This document shows positions 15,726-24,618 of a stretch of DNA of 64,000 nt, piece after piece. A model generated the notes under the pieces. It saw only the letters and a list, made by a program, of their open reading frames with translations. It had not been told where the DNA came from and did not search any database. The DNA lies in the NCBI GenBank assembly GCA_050747525.1, contig JBOGOC010000036.1, positions 3,187 to 67,186 on the forward strand. The letters are read 5' to 3'. Every line of letters begins with the position of its first letter. Positions within the stretch are counted from its first letter, which is position 1. Position numbers and translations under genes: made by a program. This DNA is from JBOGOC01 sp050747525. Lineage in GTDB: Bacteria; Acidobacteriota; Polarisedimenticolia; JACPZX01; DASXTC01.

Positions 15726-18666
15726 TCTGCCGCCAGTCCCCTTCGGCGACGAACCCGCCCCAGTGGAACGGATGGGTGCTCTTCCCCTTCCTGCGTCTTT
15801 CCTCGAGCATGGTTCGGCTCGCCCTGCTCACCGACTCGACGGTGGAAGCCCCTTCGCCGCGCGCCCGATAGAGTCCTGCCATCCACGCACGCGTCGCCTC
15901 ATCGTCCACCCGCCACAGGCTCATGATCAGGGAGCCGGCCCCCGCCACGGCGAAAGCGCGCCTCAGTCCAAGGACCCCTTCTCCGGGAAGGACCTCGCCC
16001 ACCCCCGTCTCGCAGGCCGACAGCACCGCCCACTCCACCGATGAGAGGTCGAGCGTTCCGACCTCCTCGGCCGTCAGGATCCCATCCTCCGACTCGGGGT
16101 TGGCGGGCAGCTCGCCGCGCCTGTTCGCACCCGCGAGAGCGAGGCCGGATAGGAGCAGCGGGTTGTCGCCTCTGACCGGAGGCGGCGGCTCCATCGCCGG
16201 CCACTGCATCTCGCCACCAGCGCGCGCGGCCCTCAGGGCCGACTCGCAGGTTCCCTGCATGAAGAAGCCGTGTGTGGCCACGTGCAGCAGGCGCCGGCCG
16301 GGAGCCAGCGACTTGAAGACCTCCTCCGTGGCGCTGGCTCCGGTCATCTCCCTCACCTCACCAGCGCCCTTCAGGAGCGAAGTGACCTCGGCGGCCTCCT
16401 GGCGCGCGCCGGGCAGCACGTCGAAGCGAAGTGTCCGCAGGCTCTGGCATCCGGGGGAGGGACTCCTGTAACGACCGCCGCCGGGAAACATGCCGGCGAT
16501 CACCGGGCTGGAGCCCATGTCGAGGTCGGGCCCGCCCAGAACGAGGGAGCCGGCTCCCGTCGCGCGCTTTCCCGTATGGCGAACGAGGTCTCTTTCGGTC
16601 GAGACGTAGTGGATGATGGGCCCCGTCTCCAGCAGATACCCATCCTCTCCCACGGGAAGCGTGGCCAGGCTCACAAGATGGAGCGCGCCATCGGGGACGA
16701 CGAACACCGTCCGGGCACCGGCCAGGGCGGGGCTCAGCGGATCCCAGATCTTCAGTCTCAAGAGGGCCGCTGCCTCCCGATAGTCCTTCTCGGCGCTCCC
16801 CAGCGGCGGCTCGAGGGCCGGCGGGGCGGCTCCGGCGCGGTCCTTCCAGCGGACGACCAGGTCTTCAATCGGTCGAGCCGGGCCGAGCGGGATGAAGCGA
16901 GGCTCCGCAGAGCCGACGGGGAGTACGAACGCGGCGTACTGGGACTCGGGCCCCGATGCAGAGGGTCGTTCGTATTCGACATAGGAGAGCAGCGCTGAGC
17001 CAGGGGGGAGGGCCGAGCGCACTGTGGACAGCCCTGTCGTGCTTTGATGCTGGCGCCGGCGGTACTCGGCGCTCGTCCTGGCCAGCTCGCGCTCCAGGCG
17101 TTCCTGCCGCCCCTGGGCTTCGGTCAGGGGATCGGCTCCGGTACCCGATGGCTGGCTCGCCCCAAGCAGCACGAACGTGGCGAGGCGCGATTTGGTCTTT
17201 TTCAGGTCGCGGGCCAGTGCGGCAACCTCGGATCCTTCGGCAGCGACGGCACGGTGGCGGGCGGTCATCTCGTCCAGCACGAGAGCGCGCGACCTGACCA
17301 CCTCGTCCCAGACGCGCTCCACAAGGCCGGCGGGGCGGATGGACCGGCGGCTCAAGGCTGAGAACACCACCTGCAGGCTGGCGGCGCGACTCGACTCGAA
17401 CCGGTAGACCTGGCGCTCCGAGAGGATGCGTGCCAAATCCTGGAAGCCTTCCCGGGCGATCGACTCCCCTCTCAGCGCATGTTCCAGAGCCTCGTCATCC
17501 TTGCCGAGGCGGTACTCGACCTTCGACAGCATGTCGAGAAGCGGTGAAAGGGCGACGTGCGTCGCGCCATACGCCCTCTCCTTGATGCGGATGGCCCTCT
17601 CCAGCAACGGCTCCGCCGTCGCGTCATCTCCGGCTCTGACATGGACATCGGCCAGATGGCCCAGAAAGAAAGCCAGCGTCCGATCCTCCGGCGGAGCGAC
17701 CCGGGTGGCGATCTGCAGCGCGCGCTCCGCCTGCGACCGGGCTTCCTCATGCCTGCCCAGCCCCGCCAGGGCGACCGCCTGCTGGATCATCGCCGTGGCT
17801 GCGCTTGAGTTCTCCGTCCCCAGCTCGCTCCAGGCGCGCAGGCAGCGTCCATGGAGCTCCGCGGCCTCCGCGTACCGGCCCATGTAGCGGAACGTGGCGG
17901 CCTCGGATGTGATCAACATGTAGATGAATCCCTTCTCCGAGGAGGTGCCCGTCTCCAGGATCCGCTGGCCCCGCCTGGCATACTCCAGGGCAGCCTCGAG
18001 GTCCCCTTCGCCCCGGCAGATCTCCGCCAGGGAATACAGCAGGCCGGACAGCTCTTTTTTGTCACCCTTCGGGTTGCCGATCATGTGAATGGCCAGGGCG
18101 CGCTCGAAATAGAGCCTTGCCCCGGCGTAGTCTCCGAGCTGCCTGCTCGAATTGGCCAGCGCACCAAGTGCACTTGCGACGGAGAGATCGTCCGATCCCA
18201 GCGCGGACTCCCGGACCTCGAGCACGCGCTGCCGGACGGCATACGCCTCCTCGAAGGCCCCCAGGTAGTCGAGCGCGTCGCCCAGATCCTGGAGGGGCAT
18301 CCCGGCCACACGGATGTCATCGGGCCCATACATCCGTTCAGCCATCGCGACGGCCCTCTCCGCGAACCCGACCGCTTCGGGGACCCGCTTCTTGCCAAGC
18401 TCCATCAGGGTGTGGACCAGGATCCCGCAGATGGTGACGGCCTCGGGAGAGTCAGGGCCGAGCTCTGCATCCACGGCGGCGAGCAGGCGCTTCCCTTCCG
18501 TTTCGGCCTCGGCCTTTGCGGCAGGGTTGTCGTACAGCTGCTTCAGCCGCTCGATCTGTTCGTCGAAGGGCCCGGGGTCCGGTGATTCGCCATGGACGGA
18601 ACCCATGAGGGGGAAGAGCGTCGCGATCAGGAGGCCAGCCAGGGCACGGCGCATACCGGATCTCAT
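15613..18666 (-). CDS. Exported TPR-CHAT protein (caspase-like peptidase domain)
   Basis: Large 1017-residue protein: signal peptide (about 1-26, MRRALAGLLIATLFPLMGS), a long array of tetratricopeptide repeats (about 30-560), then a CHAT domain (about 650-985) with the catalytic dyad visible as LLHVATHGFF (His) and LSACETGVGE (Cys). CHAT domains are caspase/separase relatives that cleave proteins, often after activation through the TPR part. Usual CHAT ends (HPFHWGGFVAEGDW) occur, but the frame continues for about 35 Arg-rich residues antisense to the anti-sigma gene. Start: ATG 18666 or 18654; neither has a strong Shine-Dalgarno. It is the last cistron after a PPIase and an M49 peptidase, 40 nt apart. 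Substrate unknown. Confidence 0.85.
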   Translation of the reverse strand: MRSGMRRALAGLLIATLFPLMGSVHGESPDPGPFDEQIERLKQLYDNPAAKAEAETEGKRLLAAVDAELGPDSPEAVTICGILVHTLMELGKKRVPEAVGFAERAVAMAERMYGPDDIRVAGMPLQDLGDALDYLGAFEEAYAVRQRVLEVRESALGSDDLSVASALGALANSSRQLGDYAGARLYFERALAIHMIGNPKGDKKELSGLLYSLAEICRGEGDLEAALEYARRGQRILETGTSSEKGFIYMLITSEAATFRYMGRYAEAAELHGRCLRAWSELGTENSSAATAMIQQAVALAGLGRHEEARSQAERALQIATRVAPPEDRTLAFFLGHLADVHVRAGDDATAEPLLERAIRIKERAYGATHVALSPLLDMLSKVEYRLGKDDEALEHALRGESIAREGFQDLARILSERQVYRFESSRAASLQVVFSALSRRSIRPAGLVERVWDEVVRSRALVLDEMTARHRAVAAEGSEVAALARDLKKTKSRLATFVLLGASQPSGTGADPLTEAQGRQERLERELARTSAEYRRRQHQSTTGLSTVRSALPPGSALLSYVEYERPSASGPESQYAAFVLPVGSAEPRFIPLGPARPIEDLVVRWKDRAGAAPPALEPPLGSAEKDYREAAALLRLKIWDPLSPALAGARTVFVVPDGALHLVSLATLPVGEDGYLLETGPIIHYVSTERDLVRHTGKRATGAGSLVLGGPDLDMGSSPVIAGMFPGGGRYRSPSPGCQSLRTLRFDVLPGARQEAAEVTSLLKGAGEVREMTGASATEEVFKSLAPGRRLLHVATHGFFMQGTCESALRAARAGGEMQWPAMEPPPPVRGDNPLLLSGLALAGANRRGELPANPESEDGILTAEEVGTLDLSSVEWAVLSACETGVGEVLPGEGVLGLRRAFAVAGAGSLIMSLWRVDDEATRAWMAGLYRARGEGASTVESVSRASRTMLEERRRKGKSTHPFHWGGFVAEGDWRQIRSRRSQWESGRRLFRRGRSPGTDSGRAEGRQPGHRR

Positions 18667-18706
18667 ACCCCCATGCCCATGAAGCTGCAAGATATATGTG
18701 AGGGCT

Positions 18707-20656
18707 TCAGGAGAGCGACGCCTGGAAGCGCTCCCTGCGGAACCGCAGCTGCTGCGCCACCAGGTCTTCATCTTCGTGCAGGCGTGCGTCCACCACTTCG
18801 CCACGCTCGATCACCGGCTCAAGGCGGGGGAAGACGAACGCCGTCATGCGGGGGATCCTCAGGCGCTCGGCGCGCTGAACGATGTTGCGGTGAATGGCGG
18901 GATCGAGGTGCGTGCCGAACCTCTCGAACAGCTCGGTGGCGGCACCCTCGTCGCCGCGTGACTTGATCGTCTGAAGCCGCTCCAGGATCTGCGCCACGCC
19001 GGCGCGCGCCTTGTCCAGATCGCGCAGCTCCACGAAGTAGTCGCCGTCGTGCTGCACGATGGCCACACCGTAGTCGGCGCGCCCTTCGGGCCCGCCGCGC
19101 GCGAGCCACTGAAGCACCAGCTCCTCACCCCGGCGGTGCGCCTCGCGGACGATGGGCTCGGGGATGGATCGGTAACGCGTCAGGTGCCCCTGCAGGTAGC
19201 CGACGTACATCGCCATGACGATGTCCGCGTGCCGCTCGGCGGGGAAGGCCCCGATCTGCACCAGCTTCTCGTCGGCGACGTGATGGAGCGCCACGAGATC
19301 GGCGCGGCACTCCTCCAGGGCGGAATAGGAGCGCCCGATGAGCGTGCGCGGGTCGGCGGTCAGGCCGGGCTCGGGCTGACCGGACCCGTGGCCGATCACC
19401 TCGTGCATGTAGACCAGCCACTTGCGACCTTCGTCGTGATGGCGGCGGATCAGATCCCGGAACTCCGGGAGGTAGAACTCTCCGTACATCGCCTCTTGAA
19501 CCTGAGGCGAGCGTGCGTCCTCGATGTTTCTCAGAACGACGTTCTTGCTGCCGTGGTCGCGCCGCAGGGCGGCGTCGTTCGGCAGGTTGTAGGCGGCCGG
19601 CGACACCGGTCCCGCGTCGCCCGTCTCGACCAGCACGTTCACCACGCGGGCCACGGGGCGATCCAGGCACTGGCGCTTGTAACGGTCGGGCCACGGCATG
19701 CGCTGCTCGAAGTACCCGGCGCTGTCGGCCAGGCGTCCGATGAGGGTCGAGTCGGACACGAAGCTGGCATTCCCCTCGAACTGCCCGATCACACCGCGCG
19801 GGTCGTTGTACTGCTCGATGAAGCCATTGAGATAGTCGACGATGGTGTCAGAGCCCAGCCAGGCGATGGCGTGCCGCCGGAACGGCTCCTCTTCGCCGGT
19901 GCGGTAGTGTTCGAGAAGCGCCTCGAGGCCGGCCCGCTGCTCCGGCCCCTCCGCCAGCGGCAGCGCCTTCTCGAGGAAGAACGCCACGGCGGCGAGGTCC
20001 TGCCCGTAGCGGCCCCCGATCCGGTACACCTCCGGCACGGCCTGGCCGTCACGAAAAGCGAAGCGCACGTTCAACCGCTCCTGCCACGCGGGAGGAAGCG
20101 CCTGGAGCATGGCCTCCGTCACGCCTCGGTCGTACAGGTTGACGGCGCTGGACGCGACGATGTCCTCCCCTTCTTTCTGGTTGGTCTGGATCGGCTCGAC
20201 CTCGGGGTCGAAGATGTGCGGCCCCAGGCGCGCCAGCTTCCCGTCGAGGCGCTCGCCGTGGCGCATACCGAAGCGTGCCCCTCGCGAGACGGCGTGCGGG
20301 GCGGCTACGGCGAGCATTCCTGGGGTCAGCCGTTTCGGCGTGAACTTGCCGTGGTGGTCGGCGTCGTACTGCCCGTGGTTGATCCAGAGGTACTTGAGGT
20401 AGTCGAGCACCGCCTCTTTCACCTCGGCGGGGAGCCCCTCGGCATGAACATGGATCTCCTCCATCATGAGCTGGATTTCCAGGGCGTGGCGGTGGCACTG
20501 ATCCGTGTAGATGCGATCGCCCGCGATGGCCGCGCGGCTCAGCAGGTACGCCAGCGCTCTCTGTCGTGGAGCGAGATCCGCGAAGCCCGGAGCGTCCAGG
20601 CCCAGGACGAGATAGTCCATCCCGTCGGGGCCCAGACGCTCCAACTCGCGGGTCAC
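18707..20656 (-). CDS. M49-family zinc peptidase (dipeptidyl-peptidase III-like)
   Basis: A 649-residue metallopeptidase. The M49 signature hexapeptide HExxGH is present as HEVIGH (418-423) and the second zinc/catalytic motif EECRAD is at 448-453. The upstream EFYLPEFRDLIRRHHDEGRK stretch is also like DPP III. Family members remove dipeptides from the N-terminus of oligopeptides. Start is a GTG 5 nt after the stop of the PPIase gene, so the two are cotranscribed. No signal peptide is visible, so it is probably cytoplasmic, unlike its two exported operon neighbours, unless the true start differs. Confidence 0.85.
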   Translation of the reverse strand: MTRELERLGPDGMDYLVLGLDAPGFADLAPRQRALAYLLSRAAIAGDRIYTDQCHRHALEIQLMMEEIHVHAEGLPAEVKEAVLDYLKYLWINHGQYDADHHGKFTPKRLTPGMLAVAAPHAVSRGARFGMRHGERLDGKLARLGPHIFDPEVEPIQTNQKEGEDIVASSAVNLYDRGVTEAMLQALPPAWQERLNVRFAFRDGQAVPEVYRIGGRYGQDLAAVAFFLEKALPLAEGPEQRAGLEALLEHYRTGEEEPFRRHAIAWLGSDTIVDYLNGFIEQYNDPRGVIGQFEGNASFVSDSTLIGRLADSAGYFEQRMPWPDRYKRQCLDRPVARVVNVLVETGDAGPVSPAAYNLPNDAALRRDHGSKNVVLRNIEDARSPQVQEAMYGEFYLPEFRDLIRRHHDEGRKWLVYMHEVIGHGSGQPEPGLTADPRTLIGRSYSALEECRADLVALHHVADEKLVQIGAFPAERHADIVMAMYVGYLQGHLTRYRSIPEPIVREAHRRGEELVLQWLARGGPEGRADYGVAIVQHDGDYFVELRDLDKARAGVAQILERLQTIKSRGDEGAATELFERFGTHLDPAIHRNIVQRAERLRIPRMTAFVFPRLEPVIERGEVVDARLHEDEDLVAQQLRFRRERFQASLS

Positions 20657-20661
20657 GAGAG

Positions 20662-21123
20662 CTACTTCACTCTCTTGATCACGTGATAGCCGTACGGGCT
20701 CGTCTTCTCGTCGAACTCGGCGAGGCCCACATCTCCCACGTTCAGCTTGAAGCCGACGTCACCGAAGGCGGCCACCATGCCCTGGCGCGGGTACTCTCCC
20801 GACGCCGGGCTCACGCCCTTGTTGGCCATGCCGTAGATGCCCGGATGCTGATCGTCGGTGAACTGCTTCACCAGGGCGTCGAAGTCCTCGCCCTTCTTGG
20901 CGCGGGCCAGGATGTCGTTGGCCAGCTTCTTTGCCTCTTCCTGGCTGCGGGAGACATTCTTGCCCGGCAGCTTGCCCGTGAACGAGACGAGGCAGTGCTG
21001 CACCTGGATGTGCTCGGGCTCGGCCGTGGCGGCCGGAGCCGATTGCGTTCCCTGGGCCAGAGCGACCACGGCGCCGGCCGCCATCACGGCGAGCGCTGGC
21101 AGGATGATGCGCATGATGATCAC
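20662..21123 (-). CDS. Exported parvulin-type peptidyl-prolyl isomerase
   Basis: A 153-residue protein with a signal peptide (ILPALAVMAAGAVVALAQG) followed by one rotamase domain of the PpiC/SurA type: HCLVSFTG, EEAKKLANDILARAKKGEDF, MVAAFGDVGFKLNVGDVG and the terminal SPYGYHVIKRVK, where the conserved GYH is complete. It would help fold proteins in the periplasm. The frame begins GTG-ATC-ATC-ATG; the GTG at 21123 is best placed after GAGGAGG, but the ATG at 21114 is possible. It is the first cistron of the operon with the M49 peptidase and CHAT protein, behind a clear promoter. Confidence 0.87.
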   Translation of the reverse strand: MIIMRIILPALAVMAAGAVVALAQGTQSAPAATAEPEHIQVQHCLVSFTGKLPGKNVSRSQEEAKKLANDILARAKKGEDFDALVKQFTDDQHPGIYGMANKGVSPASGEYPRQGMVAAFGDVGFKLNVGDVGLAEFDEKTSPYGYHVIKRVK

Positions 21124-21173
21124 GATCTCCTCCTCGGACGTAACCCGTTGTCGTTGTGGATCGAGAGTCCCGC

Positions 21174-21202
21174 ATCATGGGCCGGGTGCGTGGTCAAGTC
21201 AA
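21174..21202 (-). promoter_or_regulatory. Promoter of PPIase-M49-CHAT operon
   Basis: Minus-strand TTGACT (21197-21202) and CATGAT (21174-21179) are spaced by 17 nt, about 45-50 nt ahead of the PPIase start codon. The three genes downstream have gaps of only 5 and 40 nt and probably share this promoter. Confidence 0.5.
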
Positions 21203-21215
21203 GACAGGAGGAATT

Positions 21216-21250
21216 GAAGGCCGGCCGCCCCGCGGGAGCGGCCGGCCTTC
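21216..21250. repeat. Perfect 13-bp inverted repeat (possible terminator hairpin)
   Basis: GAAGGCCGGCCGC and its exact complement enclose a 9-nt loop. It lies upstream of the PPIase promoter and 246 bp beyond the stop of the SRPBCC gene. On neither strand is it followed by a T-run of normal length (only AATTCCTCC on the minus strand), so it is not a textbook intrinsic terminator, but it may end or protect the SRPBCC transcript. The rest of the gap (21251-21495) shows no supported gene or signal. Confidence 0.5.
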
Positions 21251-21495
21251 ACCTGGAGCCCGCCGCGAGGGGGACGTCTGGGGCGACGTGCGCGGCCGGC
21301 TCAATTCACGGCCTCCACCCACCGGCTCGATGCTGCGGACGCCTGATGTTCATGGGCGGGTGAGGCCGAGGTCGATGTCGCGTGACGCAGGGAACATAGA
21401 GCGTCGACGCGACGGAGGCCAGCACCCGCCAACGACCATGACATGCAGATCAATACGCATCCGGACGATCACGATTCTCCCGCCGGTCCCTCCCG

Positions 21496-22308
21496 TTACG
21501 CGGGAAACAGACGTCGTGCCGCGCCCTCCATCTCCGACTCGAGGCGCCGCACCGCCTCGGGCGGGACGCCGTACGTGGAGGCCCACAGCACGACCTGCGG
21601 GGTGCCTCCGCAATGCTCCAGCTCGACCCGCATCAGGGCATGGTTCAGGTTGGCCGCGGTCATCACCAGCTGTGCCGGAGGCTCGACCATCTGGATCTCC
21701 CCTTCCAGGCGCATCCCTTGGTGCAGCGTGAGCCCGTACGTCCGGCCCTCGGCAAGCCCCGCGGGGAGTCCCTCGAGGAACAGTCCGCCGGGGGCCATCA
21801 GGCGCGCCCAAGCTTCGCCCTCCTTCATGCCGATGGGGTGGTGGGCCCAGGCCACCGTCCGGTCGCTGCCACGGTGCCGCTCGAGGTAGTGACGCAGCCC
21901 CCGCAGCTCGAACCCCCAACCCCGCCGCACGCCATCGTACTCATGATCCCAGCCCGCCCCTTCGCCGAAACCCGCATGCACGAGGCGCAGCACAGTGCGG
22001 CCTCCTCGTGCTTCCAGCTCCACGTCAAAAGCCAGGGTCACCCTGCCATCGGGGAGCGGCTCCTCGGGGACGGTGCGAAGCCGCGTGGGAGGCTCCCAAT
22101 GGTCGATGCGCGTGCCCCCCTGCCACCAGCTTCCCCATGCATACCAGATCGAGCCCCCGTTCCCCGGTGTCACCTTGGCCTCCAGGGGGAACCAGCGCAC
22201 CAGCTCGACCGGGTCGGTGAGCGCCGCCCAGACCGCCTCCCGGGGCGCTTCGATCTCGATGACGGCCTTCACCACCCGCCCGCGTCCTTCCATCCCTTTT
22301 CCGCTCAT
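21496..22308 (-). CDS. SRPBCC (AHSA1-like) protein
   Basis: A 270-residue protein that seems to hold two START/SRPBCC folds in tandem. The first (about 12-145) opens with VVKAVIEIEAPREAVWAALT and has LVRWFPLEAKVTPGNGGSIW and VLRLVHAGFGEG, which are AHSA1-type landmarks; the second half is weaker. These proteins bind hydrophobic ligands in a deep pocket. The ATG overlaps the stop of the HTH regulator (ATGA). ArsR-like regulator/SRPBCC pairs are common in soil bacteria, with the SRPBCC partner thought to carry or modify a ligand; the ligand here is unknown. Confidence 0.8.
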   Translation of the reverse strand: MSGKGMEGRGRVVKAVIEIEAPREAVWAALTDPVELVRWFPLEAKVTPGNGGSIWYAWGSWWQGGTRIDHWEPPTRLRTVPEEPLPDGRVTLAFDVELEARGGRTVLRLVHAGFGEGAGWDHEYDGVRRGWGFELRGLRHYLERHRGSDRTVAWAHHPIGMKEGEAWARLMAPGGLFLEGLPAGLAEGRTYGLTLHQGMRLEGEIQMVEPPAQLVMTAANLNHALMRVELEHCGGTPQVVLWASTYGVPPEAVRRLESEMEGAARRLFPA

Positions 22309-22898
22309 GACTCTTCCTCCTTCCTGATGACCGGGTACGAGCCGAGGAACACGTGGAAGCGGCGCCCGCCGGGGGCACGCTCGTCGTGGTAGCGGGCGAT
22401 CAGGCTCTGCAGCGCCGCGGCCTGCTCCCGGAGGAACCCGTCGCGATCGGCCGCCGTGGCGAACCGGATCTCCGCGTGCATGGTGAAAGTGGGGAGCTTC
22501 CTGCCCGCGGCGCGCGCGCGGGTGCGCAGCCGGCCGATGTCGCGGATGGCGCGGGCCGCCACCGACAGGAGGTAGGACGACGAGAACCGGTCCGCCACCT
22601 CCGTGCCGGCCAGGCCCAGCGTGCCGGCCGCCTCGGGGCTCAGGACGTACGCGCGGGCGGTGGCCCGCAGGACCCGCTCCACGCAGTTCCCCTTGCGGCG
22701 CTCGTGCACCAGCTCGAGGAGCCCCTCCTTCTCCAGGCCGCGGATGTGGTAGTTGAGTCGCTGGCGAGGCATCCCCAGCCTGCGGGACAGGCCCGAGGAG
22801 GAGTCGGGTTCCTGAAGCTCTTCCAGGATTCGGCGTCTCAGCGGGTGGCGCAGCGCCATGGCCCTGCCCTGTCCCTGGATCAGCTCGATATCCCGCAT
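22305..22898 (-). CDS. ArsR-like winged-helix regulator
   Basis: A 197-residue DNA-binding protein. A winged helix covers about residues 10-85 (MALRHPLRRRILEELQE, then LSRRLGMPRQRLNYHIRGLEKEGLLELV), which matches ArsR/helix-turn-helix domain 20 proteins. The remainder is helical with YLLSVAARAIRDIGRLR and a C-terminal dimer or effector part. I chose ATG 22898 because GAGGAGG lies just upstream; an upstream in-frame start at 22937 would overlap the promoter. It is coupled to the SRPBCC gene. A 16-bp palindrome in its own promoter suggests autoregulation. Confidence 0.82.
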   Translation of the reverse strand: MRDIELIQGQGRAMALRHPLRRRILEELQEPDSSSGLSRRLGMPRQRLNYHIRGLEKEGLLELVHERRKGNCVERVLRATARAYVLSPEAAGTLGLAGTEVADRFSSSYLLSVAARAIRDIGRLRTRARAAGRKLPTFTMHAEIRFATAADRDGFLREQAAALQSLIARYHDERAPGGRRFHVFLGSYPVIRKEEES

Positions 22899-22922
22899 GG
22901 CGGCCCCTCCTCGAATGACCCG

Positions 22923-22950
22923 ATCGTATTCCGACAAAGAAATTTGTCAA
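22923..22950 (-). promoter_or_regulatory. Promoter with overlapping operator palindrome
   Basis: TTGACA (-35, 22945-22950) and TACGAT (-10, 22923-22928) with a 16-nt spacer face the HTH gene. A perfect inverted repeat GACAAA-GAAA-TTTGTC (22933-22948) covers the -35 and the spacer, the usual place for a repressor site. The leader is only about 18 nt and contains the GAGGAGG ribosome binding site. Confidence 0.6.
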
Positions 22951-23049
22951 GAAGAGAAATCCCTTCCGAAAGGTCGGTCGTGAGTTGCCCCGACGGCGAG
23001 AGGCCGTGCCGGCGACTAGCCTAGAGTCAGCCCTGCCAACGGTGACTTC

Positions 23050-24504
23050 ATGCGCATTCTCCGGTTCCTGCTTCCGGCTTCCGTCGTCGTGGCCGCGTTT
23101 CTGTGCGGGCCTGTCTTTCATGCCCGGGGCGTCGCTCCGGGAGATGCTCCAGTCCAGCTGACCGCCCGCGTGGACCGGGTGTTCACCGATCAGCTCTTCA
23201 CCCTCAACGATGGCCATCCTGGACACGACCTCCCCGTCTTCATCCCCAACCCCCTGGCCCCTCCCAGACACGGCGACCGGGTCACCGTGTCCGGCTCCAT
23301 GAGACGCTTCGACTGGACCAGATGGGTCGACAACCAGACCTGGTTCGATGAGGGATGGGGACTGATGCACGACATGCTGGTGAAGTTCGAGAACCGGCCC
23401 GTGCTGGTGGCCGACTCCGTGTTCGAGCCGGGAGGGCGGAACCTGGCTCTGCCCGAGGGGCAGGTAGCGCCCCCGGGGCCCGTCCAGCCACAGACCCGGG
23501 GCGAGCGCAAGGCCGCTCGCCAAGCCGAGAAAGCCTGGACGTCGACTCACGGCATGACCACCGCGGCGGCTGTCGGGACCGCGGCGGGCTATGGGCACAT
23601 GGATGCCGGCCCCGTCGAGCGGATGACCCCGGCGGGGGATCAGCCCGATCGTCAGACGGGTGAAGGTGCCGGCACGAGCGCGCCGGGCGCCCCGACTGCG
23701 GGCGCCGCGCCCGCCGCTCCCGACACCCCCATGCGGCAGGGAATGGGCCCGACGACCATATCGGCCGCGCGCACGATGTCACCAGATGACAGGTTCGCCA
23801 CGACCGACCAGGTGGTCGCGGACCCTGATGCCTACGCGGGCCAGGACCTCGTGGTGAGCGGGACGGTCGTGCGCCTGATCGGCAAGGCGACTGTCGAGCT
23901 GGGCTCCGGCGACGGGCAGGTGCTCACGGTGGAGCTGGACGCCGAGCCTGCCTATCTCGTGGCAGGCCAGCGCGTCCTTGTGCATGGCAGGCTGATGCCA
24001 CATTCGGGGCCCGCCGCCATGATGAGCGGGCACCTGCTCTCGCCGACTGGAGCCTCCGCGATCGAGGCAGGGTCCCCCGAAGTGACCGAGCTCGACGCCG
24101 ACGTGGTGGTGGCCACTCCCCACGCCATCGCCGGCGATCCCGCGCTGTTCGTGGGGCGCAAGGTGAACATCGTGGCCACGGTGGCGAACATCGCCGGAGC
24201 GCACGCCTTCGTGGTGCGCGACGACATTTCGGAGACTTCGTCCCGCGCCACGACGTCTCTCAACGACGCGGTGGTCGTGCTGGTCTCCGATCCCAGCCAG
24301 CTGCCCCAGGAGCCGGGCATGCGTGTGCGCGTCGTGGGGCGCGTGGTGATGCTGCCGGAGGATCCGGCCGCGCAGCCGGCCGACGCCGCCGAGCGCATCG
24401 ACCCGGCGTGGCTGGAAGGGCTCGACATGAGCCTGTACGCGGGACAACCGACCATCGTGGCCGAGACCGTGACCGAGCCGGGGTTGCGTCAGATCGGCCG
24501 GTGA
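23050..24504 (+). CDS. Secreted protein with OB-fold-like repeats, unknown function
   Basis: A 484-residue protein with a signal peptide (about 1-27, ending near HARG). Three beta-rich units resemble OB-folds, each with the pattern G-x-V-x-V-x-G-x-V: about 36-90 (PPRHGDRVTVSGSMRRFDW), 262-330 (AGQDLVVSGTVVRLIGKATV ... VAGQRVLVHGRL) and 365-440 (VGRKVNIVATVANIAG ... PGMRVRVVGRVVML). A low-complexity Ala/Gly/Pro/Thr linker (about 145-245) separates the first from the rest. I do not recognise a named family. It is divergent from the HTH regulator, and its start has only a weak GGTGA ribosome binding site. Probably periplasmic or surface-bound. Confidence 0.6.
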   Translation: MRILRFLLPASVVVAAFLCGPVFHARGVAPGDAPVQLTARVDRVFTDQLFTLNDGHPGHDLPVFIPNPLAPPRHGDRVTVSGSMRRFDWTRWVDNQTWFDEGWGLMHDMLVKFENRPVLVADSVFEPGGRNLALPEGQVAPPGPVQPQTRGERKAARQAEKAWTSTHGMTTAAAVGTAAGYGHMDAGPVERMTPAGDQPDRQTGEGAGTSAPGAPTAGAAPAAPDTPMRQGMGPTTISAARTMSPDDRFATTDQVVADPDAYAGQDLVVSGTVVRLIGKATVELGSGDGQVLTVELDAEPAYLVAGQRVLVHGRLMPHSGPAAMMSGHLLSPTGASAIEAGSPEVTELDADVVVATPHAIAGDPALFVGRKVNIVATVANIAGAHAFVVRDDISETSSRATTSLNDAVVVLVSDPSQLPQEPGMRVRVVGRVVMLPEDPAAQPADAAERIDPAWLEGLDMSLYAGQPTIVAETVTEPGLRQIGR

Positions 24505-24514
24505 GCGGATCGCC

Positions 24515-24603
24515 TGGCGGAGGGAGCAGGATTCGAACCTGCGAGGCCCGAAGGGCCTAGCGGTTTTCAAGACCGCCGCCTTAAACCACTCGGCCATCCC
24601 TCC
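24515..24603 (-). tRNA. tRNA-Ser (anticodon UGA)
   Basis: Class II tRNA on the minus strand: acceptor GGAGGGA/TCCCTCC, anticodon stem GCGGT/ACCGC around CTTGAAA (anticodon TGA), long variable arm AGGCCC TTC GGGCCT, T-arm GTTCGAATC, discriminator G and encoded CCA. It starts 15 nt after the stop codon of serS and is probably on the same transcript. Confidence 0.95.
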
Positions 24604-24618
24604 GGTCCGAGGAAGATC

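Noticed and set aside
19049..20686. 545-residue plus-strand frame opposite the M49 peptidase
   Set aside because: Low-complexity antisense frame without a ribosome binding site; the minus-strand gene carries intact HExxGH and EECRAD motifs.
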